A stretch of 64,000 nt of DNA from Pratylenchus scribneri (lineage: Eukaryota; Nematoda; Chromadorea; Rhabditida; Pratylenchidae), in contig JAQSEB010000167.1 in the NCBI GenBank assembly GCA_030063045.1, forward strand, positions 296,971 through 360,970, read 5' to 3'. Both the position numbers and the translations under genes were made by a program. The notes beneath the pieces are model-generated. The model saw nothing but the letters and a program-made list of their open reading frames with translations. It was not told where the DNA came from and did no database searches. Below are positions 51,801 through 62,808 of this stretch, in pieces (the first letter of the stretch is position 1; each line of letters begins with the position of its first letter).

Positions 51801-54800
51801 ATTATTATTTTTTTCCTTAAATTTATTACGCATTTCGATGTTTTTAGAGCCAAATTGCCATTTAAGAATCCATTAAATTTGTGGCAATCATCTTTGGAGA
51901 ACATCATTATAGAAGAAATATTTGATGGCATATCCAAAAAAGCAAGCCAAAGACCGGCCTAAATTGTAAAATATTTTAATTTCTTAATATATTAAAAAAT
52001 AATGGTTTTAATTTAATTTTTGACCAAAAAAGACAAAACAAAAACTTGCCTTTTTCTGAAATTCATCATCAAATTTATTAACACCAGGATAGTCATCATG
52101 AATTTGGCCATCAGGATCCAAAATTTTTGTTTTCACAACATTGAAAATAAATTCATATATCATGAGAGGGATATCGTGCTTTTTTTTAATTTGTGGAAGA
52201 ATTAATCTAAATTTAAATTGAATAATTATTCTTTATATTGTAAATTTACGTTTTATTTGTATAGGAAAAGTGGATTTGCATATCCACTAAAAGATCCAGA
52301 TCGCTAAGTGTTGCCCAAAATTTAATGGCAATTCCATGCCAAGTCTTTTCAGGTGTTGTGGCATTTTTCTGACAAAAATAGGCTAGTGAACTTCCATTTA
52401 AATTTTGCAACTGTAATGAAAAAGGAAAAAATATTAAGGAAAAAGGAAATGATGACAAAAAATTATAGGAAGGAAGAAGTGGTCAATTTTTATTTTTTAG
52501 TTATTTAATTAGTTTTTAATTAATAGAATAATCTAATTTTGATGAAATAGTTTAATAGTTATAAAAATAAAAATTTTAATTATGCATATTTTATTTTTTG
52601 GATAAAATTATTTGCGAATATTAAATATAGTAAATAATTATAAATTTTACCGTAAATTTTGGATCGACAAAACTATTATTTGGATCCAATTTGCTTTCAT
52701 AACAAATCACATAAAGACCACTTTTTACCCTGAAAAATATTCTAAATAGTAATAAGTATTTATGAACTTTGGATCCTCATCTGTCATAGATTGGCATTCT
52801 ATCGGAAGTGGATTGTATTTATCATCTTCTTCGAATTCATCAAATTTCTCTACCCATTCTTCCTTACAATCGCTTCCATCTTCATTACAAGTATAAGCCA
52901 ACACTTTTTTTGGCTCTAAATAAATATGTAAATATATATATCTAGGGGTTTTAAGGTCTAATAAGGGCTAGGGGTCTGTAATTGAAATTTCATATAGTAA
53001 ATCGACCATGCCGAGTCGAATGTGCCTACTCTCGAGTATGTACGACGACTAGATGCCGAGATTCCCAAAATTCGCTTACCCAAATGCCTAGGGAATTCCG
53101 GGAATTCGCTAATTCCGCAAATTCGCTGTAACATATACATTTGATTTAGAAATTATAGAAAATACAAAGGCGTAGTTAAAAGGATTATCTTTTTGGAATA
53201 AATGGAAAATTATTTTCCGATGTAAATATTTTTCACAAAGTTGGCAAATTTAATTTCCGGAAGGTACAAATGCATTTTTAGGAAAAAGTATAACCGGATA
53301 AAGTGCAAATTATTCTTTCCGGAAAAAGTTGTAAAGGAAAAGTTGCGAATTATTCTTTAAGGAAAAGGTCAATTGGATTATTCTTTCCGGAAAAGGGTAA
53401 AATTATTCTTACAGAAACAATTTTATACTTTTCTTGGAAAACTGCACTTTTTCAAAAAAATCCTCCTATCTAACCCCCTGTTAGAGAATTGAATGTTGAT
53501 GAAAAATAAAAAAAATAATGAAAAATGTTAATATTTAAATCTATCCTGACTATCTGTTGATGACCATTATGTTGATTTTCTTACTTTTTCGCGGAAAAAC
53601 GCCACCATTAATTTGTTCGTTTGGGTCGCAAGCAATTAAACCAGGATTTAGCTTTAATTGCAATTTCCAGCCATCTGGCCCATCGTCAGGTAACTCGCCT
53701 CGAAAAGTCCTTAAAAAATGTACAGAAAAAATTTTAGGAATATAATATTATTTTTTAAAGTGCAGCTAATTTCTATTTTTTTAAATCTAATTTTAGATAA
53801 TCCTGCTAATTTGATTAATGCACAATTTATTTTTATGACTTTGTACATATAATTATTATTTTTCATCAATTAAAATTGAAATTAGCTGCAAAATATATAA
53901 ATATTGCACTCACAAAAGTGTCAATGGATCGAATTCAGAAATGTTAATTGGTTTTTTGCTATCCAAAATTGTTATGCAGCCAAACTAAATTACATATATA
54001 TTATTATAAAAGGAATAAAGGCTGATCGGACTGAATCTATATCTCGACTTCTCTTGGTGATTGCTAGGAATAGGAATTTGATTCCTAGTTAGTGAAAAAA
54101 GGGAAAATGATAGAAAACTAAAAAATCAAGGATATGTTTGATGGTTGTGTCAAAATATGCAATTGCCTAATTATTTGAAATCTTCACTTCTTATGTGAAA
54201 ATATTTTATCGATTTAATAATTTTTTATTTTCTTTATAATTTTTTAATTGTCTTTTCTTTCCACTAATTAAATGTTTACCAAGTTCTTTCATTCCCTAAT
54301 TAATCTACCCATAATTTCAATTTACATTTTTGCAGCATGCAGTTGAATTTATCCATGATTCAAAAGAAAAATCCTCAAAGAATATTCCATTTTCAAGTTG
54401 TGCAGTAGCATTTTTGCGACCCTTTTCCTCTACGTTCAATTTACACGTAGCATTCCCTTCCTTTTTGACCCCGAAGCGTTTGGTCGGCTTCGATGCAGAC
54501 TTCTCTTTGGGCTCCACATTCGTATCGTAACAATGCTTGCTATTCGGAGGGAATAAAATTTGTTTAAAAAAATTGATCAAGGAAAAAATTTTGAATTAAA
54601 TACAATTTACTTCATTTATATTTTAAAAAATATATTAAAAAATGAATAAATTTCATGAAAATAAATATTTTATAAAAATTTTACTGTGGAAATTTTTTTA
54701 AAAATTTTATCAAAATTTTATCACCGATCGTTTGTGCATGTCACCTCCCACTTTCTAAATTTTGGTGGACAATCCGGGCTAAAAATATTAGAATATATAA

Positions 54801-54889
54801 TGAATTAATCTCTGAATCTTTTACCTGCTGCTTTCGACTTGTCCATAACAGGCCACCAAGACGAAAATTAGTAAAATAATTGGGGGCAT
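42889..54889 (-). CDS. A4: secreted astacin metalloprotease, second full-length copy
   Basis: About 26 exons on the - strand from ATG at 54889 (signal peptide PPIILLIFVLVACYG). The N-terminal module ends near 51843: KHCYDTNVEP (54326-54539), [17 protein letters not shown] (53585-53708), TWHGIAIKFW and FSYTNK (52256-52410), AGLWLAFLDM (51843-51960). Helix at 51347-51465, then RIRKRQ (about 50550). Astacin: TCLRFKY exon (49500-49664), zinc motif HEIMHALGFHHE with all ligands (48532-48629), SIMHY (48312-48425). EGF at 46850-46970, CUB at 46213-45780, Cys-rich tail at 43863-42889. Stop at 42891-42889, next to a local duplication of the GATGATGACATTGAACC region. Domain order and exon borders match A2, so both are probably active secreted proteases. 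Large introns hold mobile elements. Confidence 0.8.
44055..45760. mobile_element. Decayed copy of the 11.3-kb GC-rich element, interrupted
   Basis: Begins CTAGAGGTCAACGCGAATTCCGG and ends with ATCCAGAAATCCAAATCTGG. Its middle (45500-45620) aligns with 11641-11770 (AGAAATGTTGATTT, CTTTAACAAAA). It is split at 44092/45356 by the nested element. It lies in an A4 intron between the CUB and tail exons. Confidence 0.65.
44093..45355. mobile_element. hAT-like element with TAGGGTTGCG termini and perfect duplication
   Basis: 1,263 bp bounded by TAGGGTTGCGCCACCG and GGGGACGCAACCCTA, with exact 8-bp flanks ATATATAC (44085-44092, 45356-45363). The ends carry GTCCCCGCGGGG-type repeats. The centre is AT-rich with GCTGCGCGGC motifs (about 44314, 44568) and no convincing transposase frame. 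Same family as 12065-12531, here in the same host element. Confidence 0.85.
47553..47745. mobile_element. Foldback element in an A4 intron
   Basis: Arms of about 70 bp (47553-47625 and 47677-47745) are inverted copies: GAATCGAATGGTACCA with TTTTTATTGAATAATATT pairs with its complement at the right. The spacer is about 50 bp. Outer sequence near 47760 (CTATAATTTATCG) may extend it. Confidence 0.7.
47770..48060. mobile_element. Third copy of the CGAAAAG foldback family
   Basis: Contains GAACGGTTTGAACCGTACC, AACCATTCGATGCGACTT, GAGCTTTATCCAATGG and, at the right, TTTCGACATTTTCAATTAA. These match the order seen in the 23.8-kb copy, though it is more decayed. Confidence 0.45.
49080..49490. repeat. 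GCGTTTTGCGTTAATT-rich repeat in an A4 intron
   Basis: Repeated TTTTGCGTTAATT and TTTTGCGTAAAAAT blocks occur on both sides of an AT-rich centre, with GCATTG and GCACT words at the right. It ends beside the donor of the TCLRFKY exon. It looks like a local or mobile repeat. There is no coding support. Confidence 0.4.
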
Positions 54890-54920
54890 CGGAATGGCAA
54901 AATTTCCCTTAAGGAAAAAT
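51099..54920. repeat. Direct duplication, copy 2 (partner 30072-33720)
   Basis: 5' half of A4, same orientation as A3. See the A3 entry for near-identical segments. A4 has one extra block, 52940-53140, absent from A3. Confidence 0.8.
52940..53140. mobile_element. Mobile repeat present in A4 but absent from the matching A3 intron
   Basis: A3 continues directly from the AT-rich tract to TTGATTTAGAAATTATA, while A4 has about 200 bp inserted. The insert starts with degenerate GGGCTAGGGG telomere-like units, then GAAATTTCATATAGTA, CGACCATGCCGAGTCGAATG, CTACTCTCGAGT and GCCGAGATTCCC, and ends near GTAACATATAC. Related copies: 62395-62565 and, inverted, 62170-62290. Confidence 0.7.
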
Positions 54921-55385
54921 TACAAAATTAAATGATACAAATGACAAAATAATATGTAAATTTTGTTTAGCATGGAAGTTATTATTTATTTTTTTTCGAA
55001 TTTATTTATTTTTTTGTTGAAAATTAGATTACGGTGGTGAAATTTAAGCACCGAAAAATTTTGACCATTAAATTCTGGTTTACGAAAAAAATTTTTTAAA
55101 TTTTTAATTTGATTTTATAAATGCAACAATTAAAATTTTAAAAGTTGTTTTTTCAAAATTATTATAAATAACCTTAAAATTTATCGGCACAGGTTTTTTA
55201 ATCTGTTAAAAAATTAGATTATAAAATAAAACAAAATAAAATATGTTTTAAGCAATTTTAAAAGCATTTAATTATAAAAAAATTTTATGAAAATTTTATT
55301 CCGATATAAAATGATGGATTAAAAATATATAGTACGAATGGGATCAGCATATCGCCTCTTTAATAATAAGAATAAAAATGCAAAA

Positions 55386-58300
55386 TTAGATAACACATTT
55401 TCCACTCCCTCGGTAATAAATATCTCGCCCATTCTTGTTAAAAACATCATTTAAAATGCATTCCAGTTTTCCCATTGGATTTAAAATTGTATAGGAATCG
55501 ATCTTAAATAATAAAAAATGAAGTGAATCACATTTTAAAACAAATTTCATACAAAATTGATTGCCACATTCTTTGAGCTAAATCCAATAAAATCGGTGCT
55601 AATTTCCCCATTACGATCCTCAAATGTGAATTTGATTTTTCCACTAACTTGAGGCAAATTAACTCGAAAATTTGGGCATTGGTAAATCTGTAAATTTTTA
55701 AATATTAATAATTTAAATTATCCTATTCATTTTTAGTTTTGATTTTATATGATGATAGATTAATATATAAAATTATTCATATAGTATTAATTCAGTATTA
55801 TACGAATTCTTTCTTATTAATAGTCGATTTTCTAATGTGAATTAATTATTTGTCATAAAAAATTATTACTAGTTCATTTTTTTAAATTCCGCAATTCCAA
55901 GATTTCTGTCTCAAAAAAAATTTTGAAAAAATATTCTCCAATATTTTCTCATATGTTTTTGCACTTATATTAACATTTCTATGATATTTTTTTCCTTTAG
56001 CTTAAATCGAATATTATTATTTGTTATTAATCAAAATCAAAGATTAAGAGAGAATTGAGACATTAGATTTTAATTCAAAATATAATACAAATTAATTTAC
56101 CTCTTGGAACAATCCAAATTCGCCCTCAAGTAATTCCCAAGGAGCGGAACTATCGCCAATGATTGTCTTCATTAAATCCTCATTTAATTGTCGGAATTTC
56201 GCATTCAAATTTAATGATTTTAATAATTTAAAGACATGGCTATCATCGAGGATTTTTTGACCATCAAATTCTTTCTAAACATTTTTAGATTTAATTAAAT
56301 TAAATATAATGTAAAATAATTTACATTTTGGATGGATTCATGAAACAACTAAAAAAATAAAATTATTAAAATAAAATAAAAAATAAATCTACTTCTAAAA
56401 AGGCGACATCTTCTTTTGTCAAAATGAAACCAGCAACATTTGAGCTTAAGCCAACAACAAATTCCACATTGTATTCTGCTGACTCTGTCTTTCCAAGTGC
56501 TCGATGCGTTCGAGTTTTGTCCAAATTTGACAAAAGATTGATTGTTGTATGCTTGCATCCATTCAACAAATAAAAATCCTGAAATAATTAAAAAATAATT
56601 GATTAAAATCCATTCCATGATCAAATAAATTAAGTATATATTTTAAAAATTCATTGATAAAACAAATTAAAATTAAAAAATATTATTAAAATTTTTCCAT
56701 ATTTTTGTCCTAATTTTTTTCCCTTATTCCTATCATAAAATGTCCTTCGAAAAACCATTGCTATGAAATCCAATACTTCTACGTTGGGGACTGTTAGGGT
56801 GCTACCCCAATTCCTACTATAATGTGCATACTGCATATACAGTCATTAATCTAAAATGTACGCTCTAAAAATATGGATTCAAGTCAACAATGCAATAAAT
56901 AAAATAATAATAATTAAATAAGGAAATTTATTTTTGATAAAATCAAAGAAGTTTCGCCCCTAGAATCTGGTATGAAATTTAGATAATATAAAATATTTTT
57001 AATATGAAAATAACAAAATTCTATTATTATTATTACATTGGTCCAATTAAATTCATCAGGGGCTAGATTGTCATTAGCCTTTGCCATAGCCGAATCAAAT
57101 TCTGCCCATCCATAAATAATTTCAGTGTTGAACGATTTGGCTTTGAGCACCATTACGCCATTTTGATATTCCTCATTGCTAATCTGATGATAACCCATTT
57201 CATATCCAGTCAATGAACTAAAATCAAATTTCTTCTCCTTCAGAATATTGCTAAGTTCCAAATTTTTCCAAATTTCATAGGAAATTTTTTTCTGTAATTT
57301 TTTAAATATACTTTGAGAATTAATCATTTTAATAAAAATAAACCAATATTTTGCCATCATTGAACACGGATTTCTCAAAATTTAAATAACCATATTTGAT
57401 ATAATAAAATGCCGATTCAGTTCCATTCAACAATGTAAAATTTAAGACAACCGGAGCAACTTTTTCCCATTTAAAAATGATGTCGTCAATTTCAAACTAC
57501 AATACAAAAAATTAAATTATCAATGAATAAAAATCACATTTATTAATAAATTATTTATTTAAAATATTTTAGTGTTACATTCAAATTTTGAATTTATGAA
57601 AAAATAAAAATTTGAAAAATTTGTTTTTTGGAAAACAATAAGATTAGTAAAAAAACTAGCCTAAATTACTGATCAAAAAGAGTAAAAAATCTTAAAATGC
57701 CTATTAATTTTGTAAGCATTTTTTTAAAACTGCCAATAGTAAGTTCAGTAAAACCCTAATGGGATCCCTTCGAAATACTTTAGTCAATTTCTATTTTTTA
57801 AATAAAATTACTAATTTACATTATTGATTTTAGATTAGACGCAAAATATACATAAAAATATTGGAAAGTTCATCCAAATATCAACTTATGAATACAATGA
57901 AAACAAAAATTATTTTTTATTAATTATATTACCGTTGGTCGAATATTGCATTCCTCTGCCGAGTAAACAGCTTTCATGGCCGAAATTTTCAGATTTTTGG
58001 CATCTGCTGGCGGAATGCCATAAATTGGAACATTGTATTTGCTAGGATCAATGATGGCCATATCAAAGGGAATGGTCCACAATGAGGCATTATGATTGAA
58101 TTCATAGAAGATTTTTTGAGTCGATGAAATATCCACATTCGCAAGATCGACTCTTTTTCCGAAGTTTGTATCTTTTTCTGGATCATAAATTCGGCCATCC
58201 TCCAAAATGTAAATATTTCGACTGCTTGTCAACACTTCCAGCCCAATTTCCGTCAAAATTAATTGATGGAAAAATTCTCCTTTGTTTAATCGGATCCTCC

Positions 58301-60382
58301 TTAAAATGATGTTTGAAATTTTTATGAAAGTTGGAAAAATTTCGGTAGAGCACTGGTTATAAACATTTTTAACTGTTCTAAAAATTATATTACGTCTAAT
58401 AAGCCGCCTTTTGAGTTATTAAGAAGGTAAGGAATAAGCTATTCTTGAATAGGATTATTTTGTAATTTCGGGTAAGGTCTAATGAGATCCCTTGACTTTG
58501 ATTTATTCTTCCGTTCCTATGTTGATTTGTGAGATCCTCAGAATTTGACCTCTCTTATTTAAGGGGAAATTAAATTTGAAAAATTTTTTTTTCGATGATT
58601 TAATTACGAAAATGTTTTATCGATAATCAAACATTGAAAATTTTTTCCTTTGTAAATTCCATTATTTTATTTATATGTTACTACGAAAATTTAATTCTGA
58701 TATTCATTCCCTTAACATTTCCCTTTGTCTTAATGATGTGGACTTTACGACAATCACAATTTTTGTGATGTTAATTACAAAAATATCTTCAAGATTTTTA
58801 AATTACTTACTTCTTTTTTCTGTAGGAGAATTCCATCGAATCGGTGATGATTAGACGTTTAGCACCGTTTTCATTTTCTTCTTCAACTTTACGAACAATG
58901 CGGAATCCATGCCATTTTATGCCTCCATTATTATCATTTTTATTGCATTTTTCGGCCACATCATTTCCCGCATTCTTCAACTAAAAATTTTTTAATTTTA
59001 CGATAAAAATTTAAAAATTAAATTAAATTTTTATTTAATAAAATATTTCATTAATAAAATCCAAAAATTAATTTGATTTTCATTCATCAAAACAATATTT
59101 TAAAAAATAATTTCAAATAAAAAATTTTCAAATTCACTTAAAATTTGTACCCAAATTTTTTACCAACCTCTAATATTTCCCACAAATCCATTTTTGTGCT
59201 GCCTTCGAATGCACTGGCGTAGCAAATATCAAAGCTGAAATTTAATAAATAATTTAAATAAATTCAAAAAATTTTTTTAAATTAATTACCCAGAATGACA
59301 TGCAACATTTCCACTGAATGGGAATCCAATGGTGATGGTCAATTTGCTTGGCGGCATGGACGATGATGGATTTGTGGCCGAACATTTTTTATGGAGTGGA
59401 AATCGAGGCACAGGGAATGGTCCAATTTGTTCGTTGGCACTTTTGTTGTATTCAACATGATTTATGGGGCTGTGAAAAAACAAATCATTTTTTAATATTT
59501 TTTGTTTTGAAAAAATGTTCACAAATAATTAAATATTTGGGAAATTTGCTCGTTTTGTAATTGTCCAGTTTTGTGTGCATTTTTTTGTTTTTACTATTTA
59601 TTATGGATTTTTTGGATAGGGAAATAAAATTAAAATTATAAAAAAAATTTTTGATGTCACTTAAGACTTAATTGATCATTGGAATTTAAAATTTTCCCAA
59701 AATCGAAAAATGTAAACCCAAGCCCCAATATTTTGTTATGGCCAAGTTTTATGGCCAGAAAAGATTATTTCGATAAGAAAACTTTCATTAAATTCTATAA
59801 CTTTTTTGAAAAAAAAATTCTAATTAATATTTTCCTTTGAAGAATGCACTGATAATAAATATTGAATTCAAAAATAAAAAAAAATAATTTAGAAAAAAAA
59901 GGGAGTTTTGATCCAAAAAATTTGAATAATCTTTAATTTATATTTTAAATTTTGTATTATTGTCACTTTTATAGTAAAAAATTTTTCAACTTACAAAACA
60001 TCTCTGCATATAGTGAATATGCTTTTCCCATTCCGAATTTCCCTTTCACAATTCACTTCACATTTTTTGCCTTTACGAATTTCTTGCAACATCTTTTAAA
60101 AGGAGTTTGATTAAATTAATTTATTATAATGGAATACCGCCTGCTGTTCTTGGCTCAATTGCTGGATGTCGTCCATTTCTGCTGAAATAATTACAAATTT
60201 TATTTCGGATAAATTAAATTAAAATTAATTTTTTGTTTATAATTAAAAATTTATAGTTTTAAAATTTTAAATATTTTTGATTCCTCACCGTTGATTTCCC
60301 GAATAGCCAAAATCGACATTTGCCCAGCAAATAGGGCCAAAAAGCCAAGAAGGAGAATGTTCATTACCATAGGCAATGCCAT
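55386..60382 (-). CDS. D2: intact type D secreted protein, paralogue of the A N-terminal module
   Basis: Fourteen exons on the - strand from ATG 60382: 60382-60289, about 60183-60141, 60093-59998, 59469-59291, 59233-59167, 58980-58810, 58305-57937, 57496-57346, 57296-57041, 56580-56394, 56351-56327, 56277-56106, 55687-55552 and 55505-55386. About 690 residues. Signal peptide NILLLGFLALFAG. Exon 4 is open through PPSKLTITIGFPF, where D1 is shifted. WHGFRIV, FSYRKKE, ILEDGRIYDP and SLWTIPFDMA fall in the order and at the exon edges of WHGIAIKFW, FSYTNK, ILDPDG and GLWLAF of type A, so its first half is a free version of the type A module. The second half (YEMGYHQIS, EFVVGLSSN, KFTFED, GSGKCVI) is unrecognised. 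No membrane segment or catalytic motif seen. Likely extracellular. Confidence 0.75.
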
Positions 60383-60419
60383 TACCTATTATGAGAATAA
60401 AATAAAATAATGTGAATTA

Positions 60420-61290
60420 TAATAATTTTTATTACCGAATTTGAAAAGCTTTCAATGATTTAAAGAAATTTAATATTTTGTCGACAGAAAAATTAATTTC
60501 TTTGACTAAAATAATATAAAAATTTATAATAAAATGTACAATTTTTGGGGAAATTAAATTAAAATGAAATGTACGGCTTCGAAAGGGGGATGAATAATTT
60601 TTGCTTGTGGAAATGGCTGGCAAATGATGATTGGATGAACGATGAAGGAATATTTGCCTCTCAAATAAATGATGATTAATTTATTTTATAATTCACTTTT
60701 TAATGAAAAACGAATAAAATCGTACAATTCGTGGGAATTAAAAAAAAAATTAAAAAATGAAATCATCTTTTTTAAAAAATAAAATGAAATAATTTTTTAA
60801 GTAAGAGAGAGGGAGATGAATTATTTAAATTTTTAAATTGGATAAGGAAAAATGATGATGGGAATTGTTGAATTTTAATAGTCCGTCAATAGTCAATACC
60901 TTATTAGAATACTCGTTCACAAATCATTTCTTCGTGTGTGCATAAAATATTCACAAAATATTTCCAAATTTCTACAGGAAAATTGATCACCCGAACAAAA
61001 TCCTCTGACCGTTTTAGACAGCTAAGAAAAAGAATAACATTTATTTGACAAGAAGGCAAAATTTCATATTTTTATTGGCGATCATCAGAAGAAATACTTA
61101 GAATATCAGAATTAAAATTTCAAATCTGAATAAAAAAAACTTAGAAATAAAAATTACATTAAAAAACAGAATAAAATCTTAGAAATCAGAATTACAATTT
61201 TACAAATCAAAATTAAAATTTATAAAAAAATTACAAATCAGAATAAAAATTTAGAAATCAAAATCATACATAAAAATATGACTTCATTTA
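60420..61290 (-). promoter_or_regulatory. Upstream block of D2
   Basis: Reverse complement of the D1 block, with the shared TACAATTCGTGGGAA, ATAAATGATGATT and TGGCAAATGATG words. The - strand acceptor TTCTCATAATAG ends four bases before the D2 ATG. The outer part (61120-61290) is an AAATCAGAATTAAAATTT-type repeat. Confidence 0.5.
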
Positions 61291-61376
61291 TTTGCACAGA
61301 TTGACAAATCCTATCTATTAAAGGAATGCTGAACGCATAAAATGACTAACCCTATTCCGTAATAAACCTGAGAGCA

Positions 61377-62105
61377 AAAGTGATAACCTTTTTTCTCCCC
61401 AAAAAAAACTTTTTTTTCCCCAAAAAAATCTTTTTTTTCCCCAAAACTTTTTTTCCCCCAAAAAACACTTTTTTATCCCCAATACCTCTTTTTCCCCCAA
61501 AAAACACTTTTTTATCCCCAATAAACCCAAAAGAGAAAATTTTTTGATTTTTTCTTAAAAATCATAAAAGTAAATGGAATGCAACTTATTTCACATGTTC
61601 CAATGTGCAAAAAAATAAATTTTCTAATATGTTTAATGTTTATGAATCGGATGTGGTTTTCCGAATTAGGGGCTAGGCTATCAGACCATGGGTTTTAGGG
61701 GCTATGGGATAGGGTTAGGCTAGGGTCGGAGCATGGGTTTTAGGGGCTACGGGCTAGGGTTAGGGTAGGTTAGGGTCAGAGGATGGGTTCTAGGGGCTAA
61801 GGGCTAAGATTAGGGTAGGTTTTTGAGCTAGGTAAAGATAATTTTGTAATGCCGAAAGAAATTTATATGAAAATTCACATTGAAAATATTGAGATAATTT
61901 CATCTTCTGAAGCTTAAATTCTATTTACTTTTATGATTTTTAAGAAAAAATCAAAATCACTTCTGGGTTTATTGGGGATAAAAAAGTGTTTTTTGGGGGA
62001 AAAAGAGGTATTGGGGATAAAAAAGTGTTTTTTGGGGGAAAAAAAGTTTTGGGGAAAAAAAAGATTTTTTTGGGGAAAAAAAAGTTTTTTTTGGGGAGAA
62101 AAAAA
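61377..62105. mobile_element. Large foldback with purine/pyrimidine arms and telomere-like loop
   Basis: Arms of roughly 190 bp (61377-61576, 61916-62105) are near-perfect inverted copies built of CCCCAAAAAAC and TTTTTATCCCCAATA units, ending in TTTTCTTAAAAATCATAAAA. The 340-bp loop holds degenerate GGGCTAGGGTTAGGGTAGG units (61670-61830) in a repeated block GGTTTTAGGGGCTA. Frames across it are repeat artefacts. Confidence 0.75.
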
Positions 62106-62169
62106 TAGCATGTAGAGCAAAATAGAGGCTGAAAGCGAATTTGGATTGTTATTTTTGATGGTGAAGCTG

Positions 62170-62565
62170 ATTTTGATTTGCCAGAATGGCCAGCTAATTT
62201 TGGAAAACTCGGCTTCTAGGCATCGTACAGACTCGAGAGTAAGCTCATTCGATTCGTCATGGTGGATTTACTGTATGAAATTTCAATTTCAGACATTTCC
62301 CTTTAACCACTAGCCCATAGTCCTAGCCCTAACCCTAGAACCCATACCGGCCTTAAACAAACCCTACCCTAACCCTAATTCTAACCTCTAAATCGGTCTA
62401 TTATTGAAATTTCATATAGTGTATCGACCATGACGAATCGAATGAGCCTACTCTTGAGTCTGTACAACACCCAGAAGCCGAGATTTCCAAAATTAGCTAG
62501 CCCATTTGCCTAGTTAATTCCGGAATTAGCAAATTTCCAATATTATCTGTTACATATATATAATG
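62170..62565. repeat. Inverted pair of the 52.9-kb repeat around CCCTAA-like units
   Basis: 62170-62290 (reverse) and 62395-62565 (forward) are copies of the A4 intron insert. Between them (62305-62390) are degenerate CCCTAACCCTA units. The overall unit is a foldback with telomere-like core, like the one at 61377-62105. Confidence 0.65.
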
Positions 62566-62735
62566 ATTAGGAAGATGATGAATATCTTCTTCATCATCAT
62601 TCTCTTCTTCATCATCTTCCTCATTATCATCTTCCTCATCTTGATCTTCATCATCATCTTCAGCATCATCTTCATCTTCTTCATCATCCTTTTCATCATC
62701 TTCTCCTTCTTCTTAAGCATCCCCCCCCCCCCCTC
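62566..62735. repeat. CATCATCTTC microsatellite
   Basis: About 150 bp of pyrimidine-biased TCATCATCTTC-type iterations, ending in a 12-13 base C run at about 62722-62734. Frames on both strands are low-complexity artefacts. Confidence 0.85.
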
Positions 62736-62740
62736 CATCC

Positions 62741-62808
62741 ATAATGACCTGGACCCCTCGATAATGACCCGGACTCCCCGATAATGACCTGGATCCCCCG
62801 ATAATGGG
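62741..62808. repeat. 20-bp tandem repeat, about 3.4 copies
   Basis: Units of the form ATAATGACCTGGACCCCTCG, with single-base changes, repeated head to tail and ending in a partial ATAATGGG. Confidence 0.8.

Larger units (their letters stand above)
54720..61290. repeat. Right arm of the locus-scale inverted repeat
   Basis: Reverse-complement partner of about 6875-14930. It ends near 61290, after the ATACATAAAAATATGA string that also lies just beyond A1. Confidence 0.8.

Noticed and set aside
7730..60382. The inverted arms as a pure assembly artefact (uncollapsed haplotypes)
   Set aside because: Arms differ in exons, introns and private transposon insertions, and a third partial D-A pair exists; an artefact cannot be fully excluded without reads.
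61318..62120. Open frames with GEK or SPKK-like repeats
   Set aside because: They are translations of purine/pyrimidine foldback arms, identical in mirror image.
62550..62784. Met/Lys-rich and Ile/Phe-rich frames
   Set aside because: Microsatellite translation only.
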